Notes under the pieces: model-generated
What the model saw: only the letters and a program-made list of their open reading frames with translations
The model's database searches: none
Told to the model about the DNA's origin: nothing
Program-made: the position numbers and the translations under genes
Assembly (NCBI GenBank): GCA_964019425.1
Contig: OZ025807.1
Coordinates: forward strand, 434,001 to 498,000
DNA: 64,000 bases
Direction: 5' to 3'
Source of the DNA: Flectonema sp. DT1601
Taxonomy: Eukaryota > Euglenozoa > Diplonemea > Diplonemida > Diplonemidae
Part shown: positions 1-10,125 of the stretch, one piece after another
Position numbering within the stretch: position 1 is the stretch's first letter
Layout: every line of letters begins with the position of its first letter

Positions 1-417
1 TAACATCGTCCCCGCATCCATGTTAATCTGAAGAAAAGAGGAAATCGATAACTGTTTTCTTGAGAAACGTAACCATTTTTCTAAGAGAAATATTAACACG
101 TGTACTTGCCATACGCAATGAAGTGCGACTCTCAAGAAGTGCCCACAGATGAATTTATCAAACTTTCTTACAGTATTAAGACGCTGAGATCGACCTACCA
201 GTTGAACCTGTGATAGAAACAAAAGTTAATTATCAAATAGAACAACAATACATAAAGAAACAGGTACAAACTATATAAAACCACAATCTATCTAGGAAGG
301 AGACTAATGTTGCTTGTATTAAATTAAGCATTCTTTCGGGGGAGGAGGGTCAGAGTATGCGATGCTGAGAAGAAAGTACGCCAGCTCCACAACCCCTGCC
401 ATATCGAACGTTTTTAT
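1..417. other. Flank downstream of the host gene, no gene seen
   Basis: No convincing reading frame, RNA gene or repeat shared with the rest of the window is visible here. On the minus strand the only signal is an AATAAA hexamer at 413-418 that overlaps the stop codon of the neighbouring gene and could serve as its polyadenylation signal. Confidence 0.5.
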
Positions 418-2455
418 TCAGACATCCCTAGAGCGTGTTGCAGTGAATCCCCGTGCTTGATTTATGGCATCAGCCAAACCCCGCATGACACCTGATTTAA
501 GTGTTGTAAGTTATTGATGATTTCACAGTAATGAAATAAATTAAATGAGACATACCTCCCGGAGATTGGTGACCAGCGACTGACTTGGTGGGGGACGGAG
601 GGAGAGACGCAGAAACAGAAGTGTTTCGATTGTTAAGAATGCTGGTGGTTAAGATGCGCTCTCGTATCGGACTGATGTGAGCATTAGTACCGCCTGCATT
701 AATATTTGGGTTTGAATTTCTGAATGCACGAGGTGTACTCACAGCTGCCGGGTTGAAGGCAGGCGGCCGACTAGAACCAGTGACGGGGGAAGACGGTCGA
801 ACCTTGCTTGGAGTATCGCGATTTTTAAATCGATTGTGTGCAATTCCAAGCTGTGTTTCCCTTGCCTCGAGGCTTTCGCGCTGGTCCTTTAGTCGGATCT
901 CTTCTTCGATTAGAAGCAGCTCTTCTTCAATATCTTGGTGTTGTGAGCTGCTGTAGTTTATTAACAAATCCGCTCTATCATTCACTACTATAGCCTGCTG
1001 ATTCATTTCTTGTTCTGCTTGAGCGCAGCAGTGTTGGGCTTCGGCGACGTGGTTTTGCATTGCATCGAAGTCACGAACTTCACTCTCTAATTTTTGATTT
1101 AAAATTTGTGAAACATGCGACGATTCCCTGACAGCCGCATCAGCCTCTCGAAGATAGTCCCGCGCCCTTGCTAGCTGACTGTCGGCTCGTACTGCCATAT
1201 CGTGGGCTCGCTGAGTGCCGTGCTGTGCATCAGCGAGTAACGAGCGATTCTCTGCTTCGCTTTGCTGAGAGATGTGAAGATCTTGCTGTGCCTTTTCACG
1301 GACAGTTTCTTGGTGTTGAAGCTCTTTTTTAGCCATATCTAATTGGAACTGAAGTTGCCTAATATATTCGTGAGCTGATGAAACCTGTGATTCAGCCTGA
1401 GTCACAGAGACAGATGCCGATTCAACTGCACGCTGAGAGGTAGAAAGCGCTGACAGACGATTGTCCTCACAATCGGCAGCGTGTTCTTTATCAGCGAGAG
1501 CATCGCTCAATTCCCGTTCTTTAGCGCTAGTTTCAGATTCGGCATCAGTAAATTTCTGTCGAATCACTACTTCACCTTCCATTGCGTTAGCAGCAGCTCT
1601 CTCAGCATCCCTTACCCTTCCTTCCTGTTCGTCCTTCGTTGCTACACTATCCATGAATGCGAGTGTTGTCTTTTCATGATTCTTCTTCAGCTTCTCAAAT
1701 AACCCTTGTTCCGTGACTAGTTCTGCACGCTGCTCTTTTTCAGCTCGCAATACTCCAATTCGAAAGCACAAAGAGTCGATAAACTTTGGATATCCCTGAG
1801 CAAAGCGGCACCACTCGGCATATGTAATATGGCCGTCCGCGTTGTAATCAGCTTTGTGAAAGAGAGCTTCCGCAATGGGGAGAGCGACGTTAAGCTGTAT
1901 AGAACTTAAAAGAGTTGTTAGATCAGAAAGAGTAGCTTTGCGATGTCTATGGCTGTCTAGTTCGTCGAATGATATTCGGATTTTATCATCAAGCGTGTTG
2001 ACCTGCGACATCTCACTTGTAGGTTTCTGAGTTGCAGCTCTTACTATGGGCTCGTATGTTGTTTGTGGGTTGTTGTGGGAAGTTAATAGCGTCGGTGCGC
2101 TTTTTAACTTCCCCGGGGTAAACGATCTCCCATGTTCATTTCTCGGAGTGAGCACATTAATATTGTTAGCGTTGTGCGAAGGTGATGCATTCGTTAGTTG
2201 TGAATCCTCAGCTGGGAATATATAAACTTGACATCCATCTTTCAGTTGTCTCCCACTAATCAAATCAATCCATTTCTGTGTCGGCTCTTCGTAGAGCTGC
2301 ATTTTCAAAATTGTAATCGGCCTGCTACATTCTTTCTCAAACACAACCTCGACTTGTTCCATTAATTCATGAAGCGTCGGTAAGGTGGGGAACGAGTATT
2401 CGAAATTATAAGTCTGCCCACCTATCTCCCCAGCAACGAGCACCGGGAATACCAT
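418..2455 (-). CDS. BILBO1-like EF-hand, coiled-coil cytoskeletal protein
   Basis: The coding sequence is complement(join(418..491,556..2455)), 657 residues. Residues 1-86 form a compact N-terminal domain (KWIDLISGRQLKDGCQVYIF at 61-80) that resembles, from memory, the ubiquitin-like N-terminal domain of trypanosome BILBO1. A degenerate EF-hand lies near 163-178 and a canonical one at 203-214 (DYNADGHITYAE). Residues about 230-545 are charged heptad-type coiled coil, followed by a Ser/Pro-rich tail. BILBO1 has the same order (domain, two EF-hands, coiled coil, about 590 residues) and builds the flagellar pocket collar. A 64-nt GTATGT...CAG intron near the 3-prime end removes a spurious tail and adds VMRGLADAINQARGF and more, up to TGA at 418-420. 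The start at 2455 is the first ATG downstream of a CACAG acceptor at 2474, which could be a trans-splice site. The BILBO1 relationship is less sure than the gene itself; another centrin-like or basal-body coiled-coil protein is the alternative. Confidence 0.85.
492..555 (-). other. Spliceosomal intron, 64 nt, phase 1
   Basis: On the minus strand the exon ends GGAG, followed by GTATGT, and the intron ends AAATCAG. Joining the exons keeps the frame (GGA G/GT GTC ATG) and opens 23 further codons before TGA. Without splicing the frame ends in a hydrophobic tail of intron sequence. The size matches other intron candidates here (61, 63, 70 and 73 nt). Confidence 0.8.
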
Positions 2456-2689
2456 CCTTCATGTGAGTGTTGTCTGTGTGGAAATACTAAAGTAAATTCA
2501 AAACATTAAGTCAGATATAATAATTACACTGAGAAGCAAATACGAGGCCGCAGCTTTATTTGATTTTTCAAACTCCATTCCACTGTTTTCAGGGATGATT
2601 AACGTTGGCGGGATATTGAACCATACTTATTATCAACTTCAGCCAGCCTCCCAGCCTCACCCTGGACTTTAACCTTGAGCCTCTATCTG
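2456..2689. other. Upstream region of the host gene
   Basis: Non-coding. On the minus strand a pyrimidine-containing stretch ends in CCACACAG at 2474, 18 nt before the start codon. It could be a 5-prime UTR intron acceptor or a spliced-leader addition site. No promoter element was recognised. Confidence 0.4.
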
Positions 2690-3527
2690 TTTCAGAAGTT
2701 TAATTGTGCTATTTTACCGTGATTAACCTCTAGCAGGGTGACCAATCCCTTCTTGTATCTCATATCCATATCTGGAGGGTTGTTATCGATGGTGATGAAA
2801 CTGTATCTCTCCAGCCCTCGAAGTATGATGTCTTCCAACACTATCAGATTTTGTAACTCCGAATCCAGAGTGTTGATGTCGTATCAATTGAGTCATGGGC
2901 TTCGAATATGGCTGGGCAATCCTTAACCTTCTTGTATAGCTTTTCTTGCTTCTCCCCAAATATTGGATCATGTGGCGCTTTTCTAAATGTTTTACTGGGG
3001 TGGGGAACTTAAACCGCTTTTTTTCTCCTTTTCTCAAAATAAACATTAAGAAAGTCAACTATTCTTTTTAAAACACTGTCATGTCTCCATGTACAACGCC
3101 CTTGCTTTAATGCAACTGGACAAGCTGTGAGCACATGACGCAACGCTGGGTTGACTCTTCCACATAAAATACAGTTTTGGTCAGCGTTCGCAATCGACCA
3201 TCTGCGGAGGTTGTCCTGTGATGGCAATGTGTTGGTCGTTGCTTTCAGCTGAAAGGAAATGTACGATGGGTCTGCTTCTCTTAAGATGCGGTTCCAAGAG
3301 AAGTCATTTTGCATGCAGGTGCTCGATGACTTCCATTCCCCTTGCATCTGTAGCTTCTCGAGTGAATGAAGTAATTCACCCGGCGCTTCTTCTTCGTACA
3401 TTTTTAATAGATCTGGACAGGTTGGTTTTAGATCTCGCAATCTATGGCCCATGCCAGCTCTTTGAACAGCTAAGGTACGATACGAAAAATACTTTAGCAG
3501 CCTCTCCCAGTCTTTCGAGGCTGAGTA
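2690..3527 (-). mobile_element. Diverged fragment of the RLE-type LINE (post-RT region)
   Basis: Reading down from about 3527 the minus strand encodes SASKDWERLLKYFSYRTLA, then MGHRLRDL, a block around SYISFQLKATTNTLPSQDN, and a CCHC finger CILCGRVNPALRHVLTACP, colinear with the LINE at 14842-15330 at roughly 60 percent identity by eye. Below 3009 similarity weakens; a stretch with LVTLLEVN near 2710 may match the start of the endonuclease domain. It is a decayed, truncated insertion of an older subfamily. Confidence 0.75.
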
Positions 3528-3608
3528 CAGTTTTTGTTTGTTAGGTTCAAATAAATTATTTTAACTTTTTGTTTCCAACTTTAATTGATAAAGGACATAA
3601 AACACGTA

Positions 3609-3670
3609 AAAAAATCCCCAAATCCACGAGAATTTTCCCCCACAAGAATATTTCTCTTTACAGTAACACT
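3609..3670. repeat. Relic of the GGGAAATATTC MITE
   Basis: The sequence from CCCCAAATCCACGAGAA to TTTCTCTTTACAG matches, with changes, one half of the inverted-repeat element at 29806-30251, including its terminal CAG followed by TA. Confidence 0.5.
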
Positions 3671-3748
3671 CGTTCTTTTTCGTGTTCTGAAATACTTTAC
3701 TAAAATTACAACACAATTAACTACACACTCTCGAACTTTTCGTTCCAA

Positions 3749-3888
3749 AAGGGTTTTCGCAGAGGCGTTCCTGGTTGCGTGGAACATGCCACAATCACCG
3801 ACAAGGCCCTCAAGGACGCTAATGCAAATAGAAAGAATCTTACAATAGTAGATCGACCTAGCAGATTCCTTCGGATCGGTCAAACACG
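3749..3888 (+). mobile_element. LINE reverse-transcriptase fragment, opposite strand
   Basis: Plus-strand codons give GFRRGVPGCVEHATITDKAL and, after a small frameshift, DLADSFGSVKH. These match the LINE's own GFRKGVSGCIEHATIT and RT motif A DLADAFGSVKH. It ends abruptly at a SINE-like sequence. It lies head-on to the fragment at 2690-3527, so two pieces of related LINEs sit in inverted orientation. Confidence 0.75.
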
Positions 3889-4047
3889 GTTCGCTTGGGT
3901 AGCCGTGGCACAGGTTCAATTCCCGGTCACGGCACAATTTTTGGTATTTTTAACCAGAAAATTTTAAAGTAAAAAACAGTAAGAAAAAGGCACAAAAGTG
4001 GACTTGGTGATCATTCCCTGAGTAAACTATGATTTTTAACTTATAAA
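3889..4047 (+). mobile_element. SINE with tRNA-like head, 5-prime truncated
   Basis: A B-box-like GGTTCAATTCCCGG followed by a CACGGCACA acceptor-like end and a body ending GAGTAAACTATGA. The body is almost identical to 43868-44051, where the full tRNA-like head is present. Here the A box is missing. Confidence 0.65.
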
Positions 4048-4087
4048 ATGCAAAGTTAAAGCCCATAAAAGATGACCTTTTTGTGAT

Positions 4088-4908
4088 CAATGAGTTAAGG
4101 GGCGAGTATTCTACCATGGTTGAAATACTCTGGCAACTGATCTTCAATTTTTTTGTTGTTTGTTAGCTGCTGGTGTAACTTGATCATGTGTTGATACTTG
4201 AATTTATTTATTTGTTATCTTTTACTACAATAACTCTTGCCTATATCCTTTCTTTTTATTCTCTATCTGTTCTGGTCTGTTACCTCATTTGTCTTGTTTA
4301 ACTTCAGTTATATCCATTTTACTTTTTATTGTTTCCCATCTGCTTTTTTATTTTCTATTAGTTCTGGTCAGAAACCCCTGGGCAGCAAGAAGGAAAGCAG
4401 TTGAGTACTTCTGGGTATTTGGCATCACCCCCCATAGTGAGCAAGTACAACAGGTAGCATTGGTAGTCTGTTGATCCTGAGTGATCCCAGCTACAGTTTT
4501 GTTTTTCTTTCTTTTTTTTTAGAAGAAGATCAGGACATCCAAGCACTGCTGGATAGTTGCTGAATGCAGGGCCTGCCTGTGGCATTATAATAACAGGCAG
4601 AGTCATTTGTAGTTCATAGTTTACCTTTGATTTTATAACTTCACATAGGTACTATGAACGATGAGAGATCCAGTGGGATCACTCAGGGTCTAGTAGAGAC
4701 CACCAATGTTGTGCGTTGATAGGCAAGGTGACCAACCTTGACATTCTTTCTTTTCTCTCCTGTTCTGACAAACACAAAATACACACACAGCTCACAGTGT
4801 GTTCTTTGTGTATGTTTTCTTCAGGTGTGAGTAGTTTTTTTGTTCTTGCTCTTCAGGGAGGGCCTTAGCCAAAAGCTAACAGTCCAAATCTCACCTGGTA
4901 ACTTAACC
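4088..4908 (+). repeat. Long inverted-repeat arm (family FB), copy a
   Basis: About 820 bp that recurs, whole or in part, at 8303-9065, 18997-19377, 19938-20468, 33806-34388, 46188-46963 and 62604-62908. Its outer edge holds a near-palindrome around CTACCATGG. Internal hairpins include CAAGGTTGGTCACCTTG and a GTTCATAGT/ACTATGAAC pair. The inner edge reads CTCACCTGGTAACTTAAC. Together with 8303-9065 it forms an inverted pair enclosing 3.4 kb. No transposase is visible in the arms. Confidence 0.75.
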
Positions 4909-5677
4909 TTGAGGCTGGCGGACCTACCTGTTGAAGTAAAGCACACAGCTTACCAGTGGGTGTGCCAAGTGATGACAGGCGAAACAGAGGTAGAACAGAA
5001 ACCGAAGCCAGCGGAACCAGTCGAGGAGCCGAAGGAAGGATCGGCAGATCCCCACCATGGACGTGAGACGGAGCCCCGAATAGGATGGCGCCCAAGTGTG
5101 ATCCATGAGCCTGAGGAGGGAGTGCGAGGACAGTCGGAACCGGAAGCGGCTTTTAGAGATTCGAAGAAGAGGGCGAAGATTGAGCTAATAGAATGGCACT
5201 CTGAAAAGCCCACCTACGAACTGTTCTACGCAGCAACACAGAGGGAGACGAGAACGTGTGTTGTAAGTGGCGGTGAAGTGATCCACATGTGGAGATTCCC
5301 CCTCAAGGAATGCTCGCCGAACCGCGAGGGTAAGGCGTTAGGGATCGGGATGGCGCAGCTGCTAAGTTACGGAGACGCAGTGAAGGAAATAGTGGCGTAC
5401 GGCTCACTCGAGCACTCAGTAGAGTCACACCGACGATACATCGAGGTCTCGCAGAGAATGGCGCATCGACTTGGATCAACGCTGAGGCTGGAGCGCCTGC
5501 CCCCCGAAGCCAGCGAAGAGGCCTACCGATGGGTGAGAGGTGAGGAAAAAGTCGGGAGGAGATTATTAAAGTGGAAGGAGGAGAACGGTAAGGAAGTCTC
5601 ACAGGCGGTAACAAGCACACACGAGAAAAATATTGTGCCTGAAACCACCATGGAGCCTACCATGGACCATGACTCAG
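4903..5677 (+). CDS. Uncharacterised ORF fragment between inverted arms
   Basis: I do not recognise this protein. An open frame runs from inside the FB arm (ATG at 4840) through 4903-5677 and then into the AGCTAAAG repeat, where it stops at 5730, so both ends look like junctions, not natural termini. The unique part is acidic and Glu/Pro-rich near residues 50-100. It holds two copies of a 20-residue motif of the form LxLxxLPxEaxxxAYxWV (residues 22-41 and 213-232), with a compact segment between them (IELIEWHSEKPTYELFY, then VVSGGEVIHMWRFPL). GC content is well above its surroundings. It is probably a captured gene piece or cargo of the inverted-repeat element; a single exon of a host gene is the alternative. 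Confidence 0.5.
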
Positions 5678-6107
5678 CATACTTGTGCAAAAAGCTAAAG
5701 CTAAAGCTAAGCTTTTTAGAGCTAAGCTAAAGCTATTTAGCTTTTTTTAGCTTTTTTTTAGCTTTTTTGAAAAAAAAATTTCAAACAAAAAATACCTCAT
5801 TTTTGGACATTTTTGGTATTTTTTTGGAATTTTTTTAGAAAAAAAATGGAAAGTTGTTGAAAATAAAGCAGTGGAAAATTGAGAAACTGGCACTGTGGAG
5901 CTTGAAAGCATTTTTTTTGAATTTTTTGAAAAAATTATTCTCTCAGAATGTAAAAAAAAAAAAAAAAAATTACTTGAAGGGGAGTAAAAAAAAATTTTTT
6001 TAGGGAAAACCCCTAATTCCACAAAAATAGTTTGCGAAATCGCCAACTCATCACAAAAATTTTAACCGCTCGAAACAACCCAACATGACGGGAATATTTT
6101 CAGAATT

Positions 6108-6183
6108 TTCGGAGCTCCGGTGGTTTATTGGTTATGACCGCCGAATCATGACCCGGAGGTCTCGGGTTCGAACCCCGTGACAT
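6108..6183 (+). ncRNA. tRNA-like sequence (Met-like anticodon), degenerate
   Basis: An A-box-like TGGTTTATTGGTTA, a loop ATCATGA with a CAT anticodon, and a B box GGGTTCGAACCCCG with a good T stem. The acceptor stem pairs poorly (5 of 7) and the anticodon stem is weak, so this is a tRNA pseudogene or a SINE head, not a working tRNA. It lies inside the MITE at 6003-7194. Confidence 0.45.
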
Positions 6184-6884
6184 CCTTTTTTCTCTTTTTT
6201 GTAATGACGGAAAATGTGACCAAAACATAGTCAAAGGGCGGATTGATCACCTACTGGTCGAGTTGAGACATATTCCCGTTGCAATAAATCACCAAGACCC
6301 CTCCCGTGTGATCGATCACTTTAAAATGTTACTGTGCAGTTCACCAGTGAGACTAAGACCTCCAACCAAAATTCACCAGACTTCAAGCAGCATTCCAAAT
6401 TAGGTAATTTTTGTCAGACACATTCGAACCATCGAGAACAGAAATTCTCACGTTAGTAAAAGCCTGACCTTTAGAAATGTGGCTTAACGATCCTCATCAT
6501 TGATGTAGGTTTCGTGACTTAGAAGCCGTCAATGTGGCCCTCCTCCCAGCCAAACTCCCCACCTGACTGGTGTCTCCAAACGAGGGGTCGAGCCGAAGCC
6601 CGTTTGTCGCTGGAATCGGAAAAGCTACGAGTCCGAAACCCTAACCTCCGAAGAGGCAGCTGCCGTTCCCCCATCATTGGATAAGTAAAGCGACGATAAG
6701 AGTAGTGGTATTTCATTGTTGGTAAACCTCCCACCTATAACTACACCCGACTAGAGTCAAACTCAACAGGGTCTTCTTTCCCCGCTGACAGTTTCAAGTC
6801 CGTTCCCTTGACTGCTGTTCGCCAGATAGTAGGTAGGGACAGAAGGAATCTCATTAGTCCATTCATGCGCGTCTTTGATTAGAA

Positions 6885-6916
<32 letters not shown>

Positions 6917-6980
6917 CAGTTGCAAATTTGTTTTTTCAAGTTGGACTTTGTACGGAACAGGCGGGCTTTTATTAGGGGCT

Positions 6981-7008
6981 CCCCCCCCCCTTGGGGGGGT
7001 TGGGGGGG
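6981..7008. repeat. C-run/G-run hairpin
   Basis: Ten C, then TT, then two runs of seven G separated by TT. It can fold as a C/G hairpin or, on one strand, offer G runs for a quadruplex. The flank CTTTATTAGGGGCT recurs next to similar runs at 56700, 57908 and 58037. Confidence 0.8.
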
Positions 7009-7295
7009 CTTGCGTCCCGCCAAGAATTTGGCGGACGCAAGCCACCCTTGCACTCTTCCCGCTTGGTAGGCTAAAAAACAAAAAACCCGCCGCAAGCCAA
7101 ATTTTTGGGTCAAGTTCGAGTCCTGGTGGACAACTTTTTTTTGTAGGGGGTTGGCGATTTCGCAAACTATTTTTGTTGAATTAGAGGTTTTCCCATTTTT
7201 TTAATTAAAAAAGCTAGTAACCAGTCTTGTTTGGGTTTTTTTGGGGTCTTTTGGTATATTAGCAGCTAAATCTGTGAACAGAGCAAGGATATAAG

Positions 7296-7356
7296 GTAAG
7301 AGGTGTCAAAACTGCATAAATCCAAATTTCCCCTCCTTAATTTACCCCCCCCCCAG
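7296..7356 (+). other. Intron-like segment in the 470-bp repeat
   Basis: ATAAG/GTAAGAGG ... TTTACCCCCCCCCCAG spans 61 nt, the size of the confirmed intron, and is present in every full unit (also near 7768-7829, 8236-8296 and 19466-19524). Whether the repeat is transcribed or spliced is not known. Confidence 0.4.
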
Positions 7357-8302
7357 GCATACTTGTGCAAAAAGCTAAAGCTAAAGCTAAGCTTTTTAGA
7401 GCTAAGCTAAAGCTATTTAGCTTTTTTTTAGCTTTTTTGAAAAAAAAATTTCAAACAAAAAATACCTCATTTTTGGACATTTTTGGTATTTTTTTGGAAT
7501 TTTTTTAGAAAAAAAATGGAAAGTTGTTGAAAATAAAGCAGTGGAAAATTGAGAAACTGGCACTGTGGAGCTTGAAAGCATTTTTTTTGAATTTTTTGAA
7601 AAAAAATTTATTCTCTCAGAATGTAAAAAAAAAAAAAAAAAATTACTTGAAGGGGAGTAAAAAAAATTTTTTTTAATTAAAAAAGCTAGTAACCAGTCTT
7701 GTTTGGGTTTTTTTGGGGTCTTTTGGTATATTAGCAGCTAAATCTGTGAACAGAGCAAGGATATAAGGTAAGAGGTGTCAAAACTGCATAAATCCAAATT
7801 TCCCCTCCTTAATTTACCCCCCCCCCCAGGCATACTTGTGCAAAAAGCTAAAGCTAAAGCTAAGCTTTTTAGAGCTAAGCTAAAGCTATTTAGCTTTTTT
7901 TTAGCTTTTTTGAAAAAAAAATTTCAAACAAAAAATACCTCATTTTTGGACATTTTTGGTATTTTTTTGGAATTTTTTTAGAAAAAAAATGGAAAGTTGT
8001 TGAAAATAAAGCAGTGGAAAATTGAGAAACTGGCACTGTGGAGCTTGAAAGCATTTTTTTTGAATTTTTTGAAAAAAAATTTATTCTCTCAGAATGTAAA
8101 AAAAAAAAAAAAAAAAATTACTTGAAGGGGAGTAAAAAAAAATTTTTTTAATTAAAAAAGCTAGTAACCAGTTTGGGTTTTTTTGGGGTCTTTTGGTATA
8201 TTAGCAGCTAAATCTGTGAACAGAGCAAGGATATAAGGTAAGAGGTGTCAAAACTGCATAAATCCAAATTTCCCCTCCTTAATTTACCCCCCCCAGGTTC
8301 TT

Positions 8303-9065
8303 AGAGTTGAGTTTACCAGGTGAGATTTGGACTGTTAGCTTTTGGCTAAGGCCCTCCCTGAAGAGCAAGAACAAAAAAACTACTCACACCTGAAGAAAAC
8401 ATACACAAAGAACACACTGTAAGCTGTGTGTGTATTTTGTGTTTGTCACAACAGGAGAGAAAAGAAAGAATGTCAAGGTTGGTCACCTTGCCTATCAACG
8501 CACAACATTGGTGGTCTCTACTAGACCCTGAGTGATCCCACTGGATCTCTCATCGTTCATAGTACCCTGTGTGAAGTTATAAAATCAAAGGTAAACTATG
8601 AACTACAAATGACTTAGCCTGTTATTATAATGCCACAGGCAGGCCCTGCATTCAGCAACTATCCAGCAGTGCTTGGATGTCCTGATCTTCTTCTAAAAAA
8701 AAGAAAGAAAAACAAAACTGTAGCTGGGATCACTCAGGATCAACAGACTACCAATGCTACCTGTTGTACTTGCTCATTATGGGGGGTGATGCCAAACACC
8801 CAGAAGTACTAAACTGCTTTCCTTCTTGCTGCCCAGGAGTTTCTGACCAGAACTAATAGAAAATAAAAAGTAGATGGGAAACAATAAAAAGTAAAATGGA
8901 TATAACTGAAGTTAAACAAGACAAATGAAGTAACAGACCAGAACAGAAAGAGAATTGTAATAGAAGATTACAAATAAAAAAATGCAAGTATCAACACATA
9001 ATCAAGATACACCAGCAGCTAACAAACAACATAAAATTGAAGATCAGTTGCCAGAGTATTTCAAC
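8303..9065 (-). repeat. FB inverted-repeat arm, copy b
   Basis: Reverse complement of the arm at 4088-4908, nearly complete. It starts TTACCAGGTGAGATTTGG and runs to GCCAGAGTATTTCAAC. The small frames in it are repeat sequence, not genes. Confidence 0.8.
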
Positions 9066-9069
9066 AAAT

Positions 9070-10125
9070 AAAAAAAGTCGACGCCATGCCACTATATGGG
9101 TCTCAGAAGGCTTGGTCTGTCCAACACTTGTTATTGTCAAGGTTAACATGGAGTTTAATGATCCATGACTTATCTCTCCCTTTTGCCAAAAAAATGGACA
9201 AAATTATTAAACCTTTTTTGAAGAAATGGTGGGGATTTGTCCGCTCTGCGAACACAGTCATCCTTTTTACCGGTTCAAAGAACACTGTTGGTCTCAGACA
9301 CAAAAGAGTTGAGACGCTATATAAACAAGCGCAATCAATTAAACTAGACATCCTCAGATCCTCACAGGACTCTGACATGCACGGTGTCTACAATGTTATT
9401 ATGGAGAAATCGTCCAATTGGTCGAAAAAGTTTTCAGCTTCTGCTGAGTGGGAGCGCCTTATTAAGTTTTTTTCTTACCGTTCTCTTGCGAAGCAATCAG
9501 CTGGTCTTGGTCACCGATTGCGCGATCTACGTACTACTCGCCCCGATCTCCTTAAGCGTTTTGAAGTGGAAGCCACAGATGAACTACTGAACTCTTTGAA
9601 TAAATTACAAGTCCAAGGTCAGTGGAAGGAGTGGTCTAAATGTATGATAAACGACTTCACCTGGAATAAGGTACTTAGGGAGGGAAATCCTGCCTATATC
9701 TCATTTCAACTGAAAGCGGTTACAAACACCCTCCCCTCACAAGATAATTTAAAGAGGTGGAACATCACCAATGTGGACCAAAATTGTGTTTTGTGTGGCA
9801 AAGTGAATCCTACCCTCAGGCATGTCTTAACAGGCTGTCCTGTCTCTTTAACACAAGGGAGGTTCACGTGGCGTCACGACAGCGTTCTAAAACGCATTGT
9901 TATCTTCTTGGAAGAGTTGATAATAAAAGCCAACAAAAGAAAAGAAAACCTCCCGCCTCCCTCTCAAACTTTTTTAAAAACAGGGGAAAATAAACCCCTA
10001 GAAAGAATTTCTAAAGAGACAGGCGAACTTTCACTAGCGAATGATTGGGTCATCCTTGACGATGTCGGTGATAACCGCCTAATTGTTCCTCTTGAAGTGT
10101 GCCATGTCTCGTCCTCTCTAAGACC
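9070..10125 (+). mobile_element. LINE fragment, near-identical copy of 14472-15528
   Basis: Corresponds to the region from just after the RT core to just before the endonuclease motif of the main LINE. Only three substitutions were noticed in about 1,050 bp. It ends at CTAAGACCAG, where a satellite A array starts in place of the LINE endonuclease. Its left edge abuts an FB arm. The frame stays open (ATG at 9086) until it enters the array. Confidence 0.9.

Larger units (their letters stand above)
6003..7194. mobile_element. Non-autonomous inverted-repeat transposon (MULE-like MITE)
   Basis: Terminal inverted repeats of about 44 bp (6003-6046 and 7151-7194, starting GGGAAAACC) are flanked by 9-bp direct repeats ATTTTTTTA at 5994-6002 and 7195-7203. 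The second and third 470-bp repeat units show the uninterrupted site. A 9-bp duplication with long, non-conserved TIRs is typical of Mutator-like elements. There is no transposase gene inside; a tRNA-like sequence and a C/G-run hairpin lie within. Confidence 0.85.
5678..8296 (+). repeat. Three tandem copies of a 470-bp repeat (AGCTAAAG family)
   Basis: Units start at CATACTTGTGCAAAAAGC: 5678 (split by an insertion at 6003-7194), 7357 (473 bp) and 7830 (467 bp). Each has an AGCTAAAGCT-rich head full of inverted AGCT/TTTAGC motifs, a T-rich middle, and a tail with GTAAGAGGTG and a C-run ending CAG. Partial copies lie at 18557-18996 and 19378-19524. The units differ mainly in homopolymer length. 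Confidence 0.9.

Noticed and set aside
1461-1702. Plus-strand frames opposite the host gene
   Set aside because: Antisense to the coiled-coil region, Ser-rich as expected for the complement of Glu/Ala-rich codons.
4840-4902. Start codon of the ORF fragment at 4840
   Set aside because: The ATG lies inside the FB arm, so it is probably not the native start.
8630-8812. 60-codon frame MPQAGPAFSNYPAVLGC repeated in several places
   Set aside because: It is part of the FB arm and always ends in an A-run; no sign of selection.
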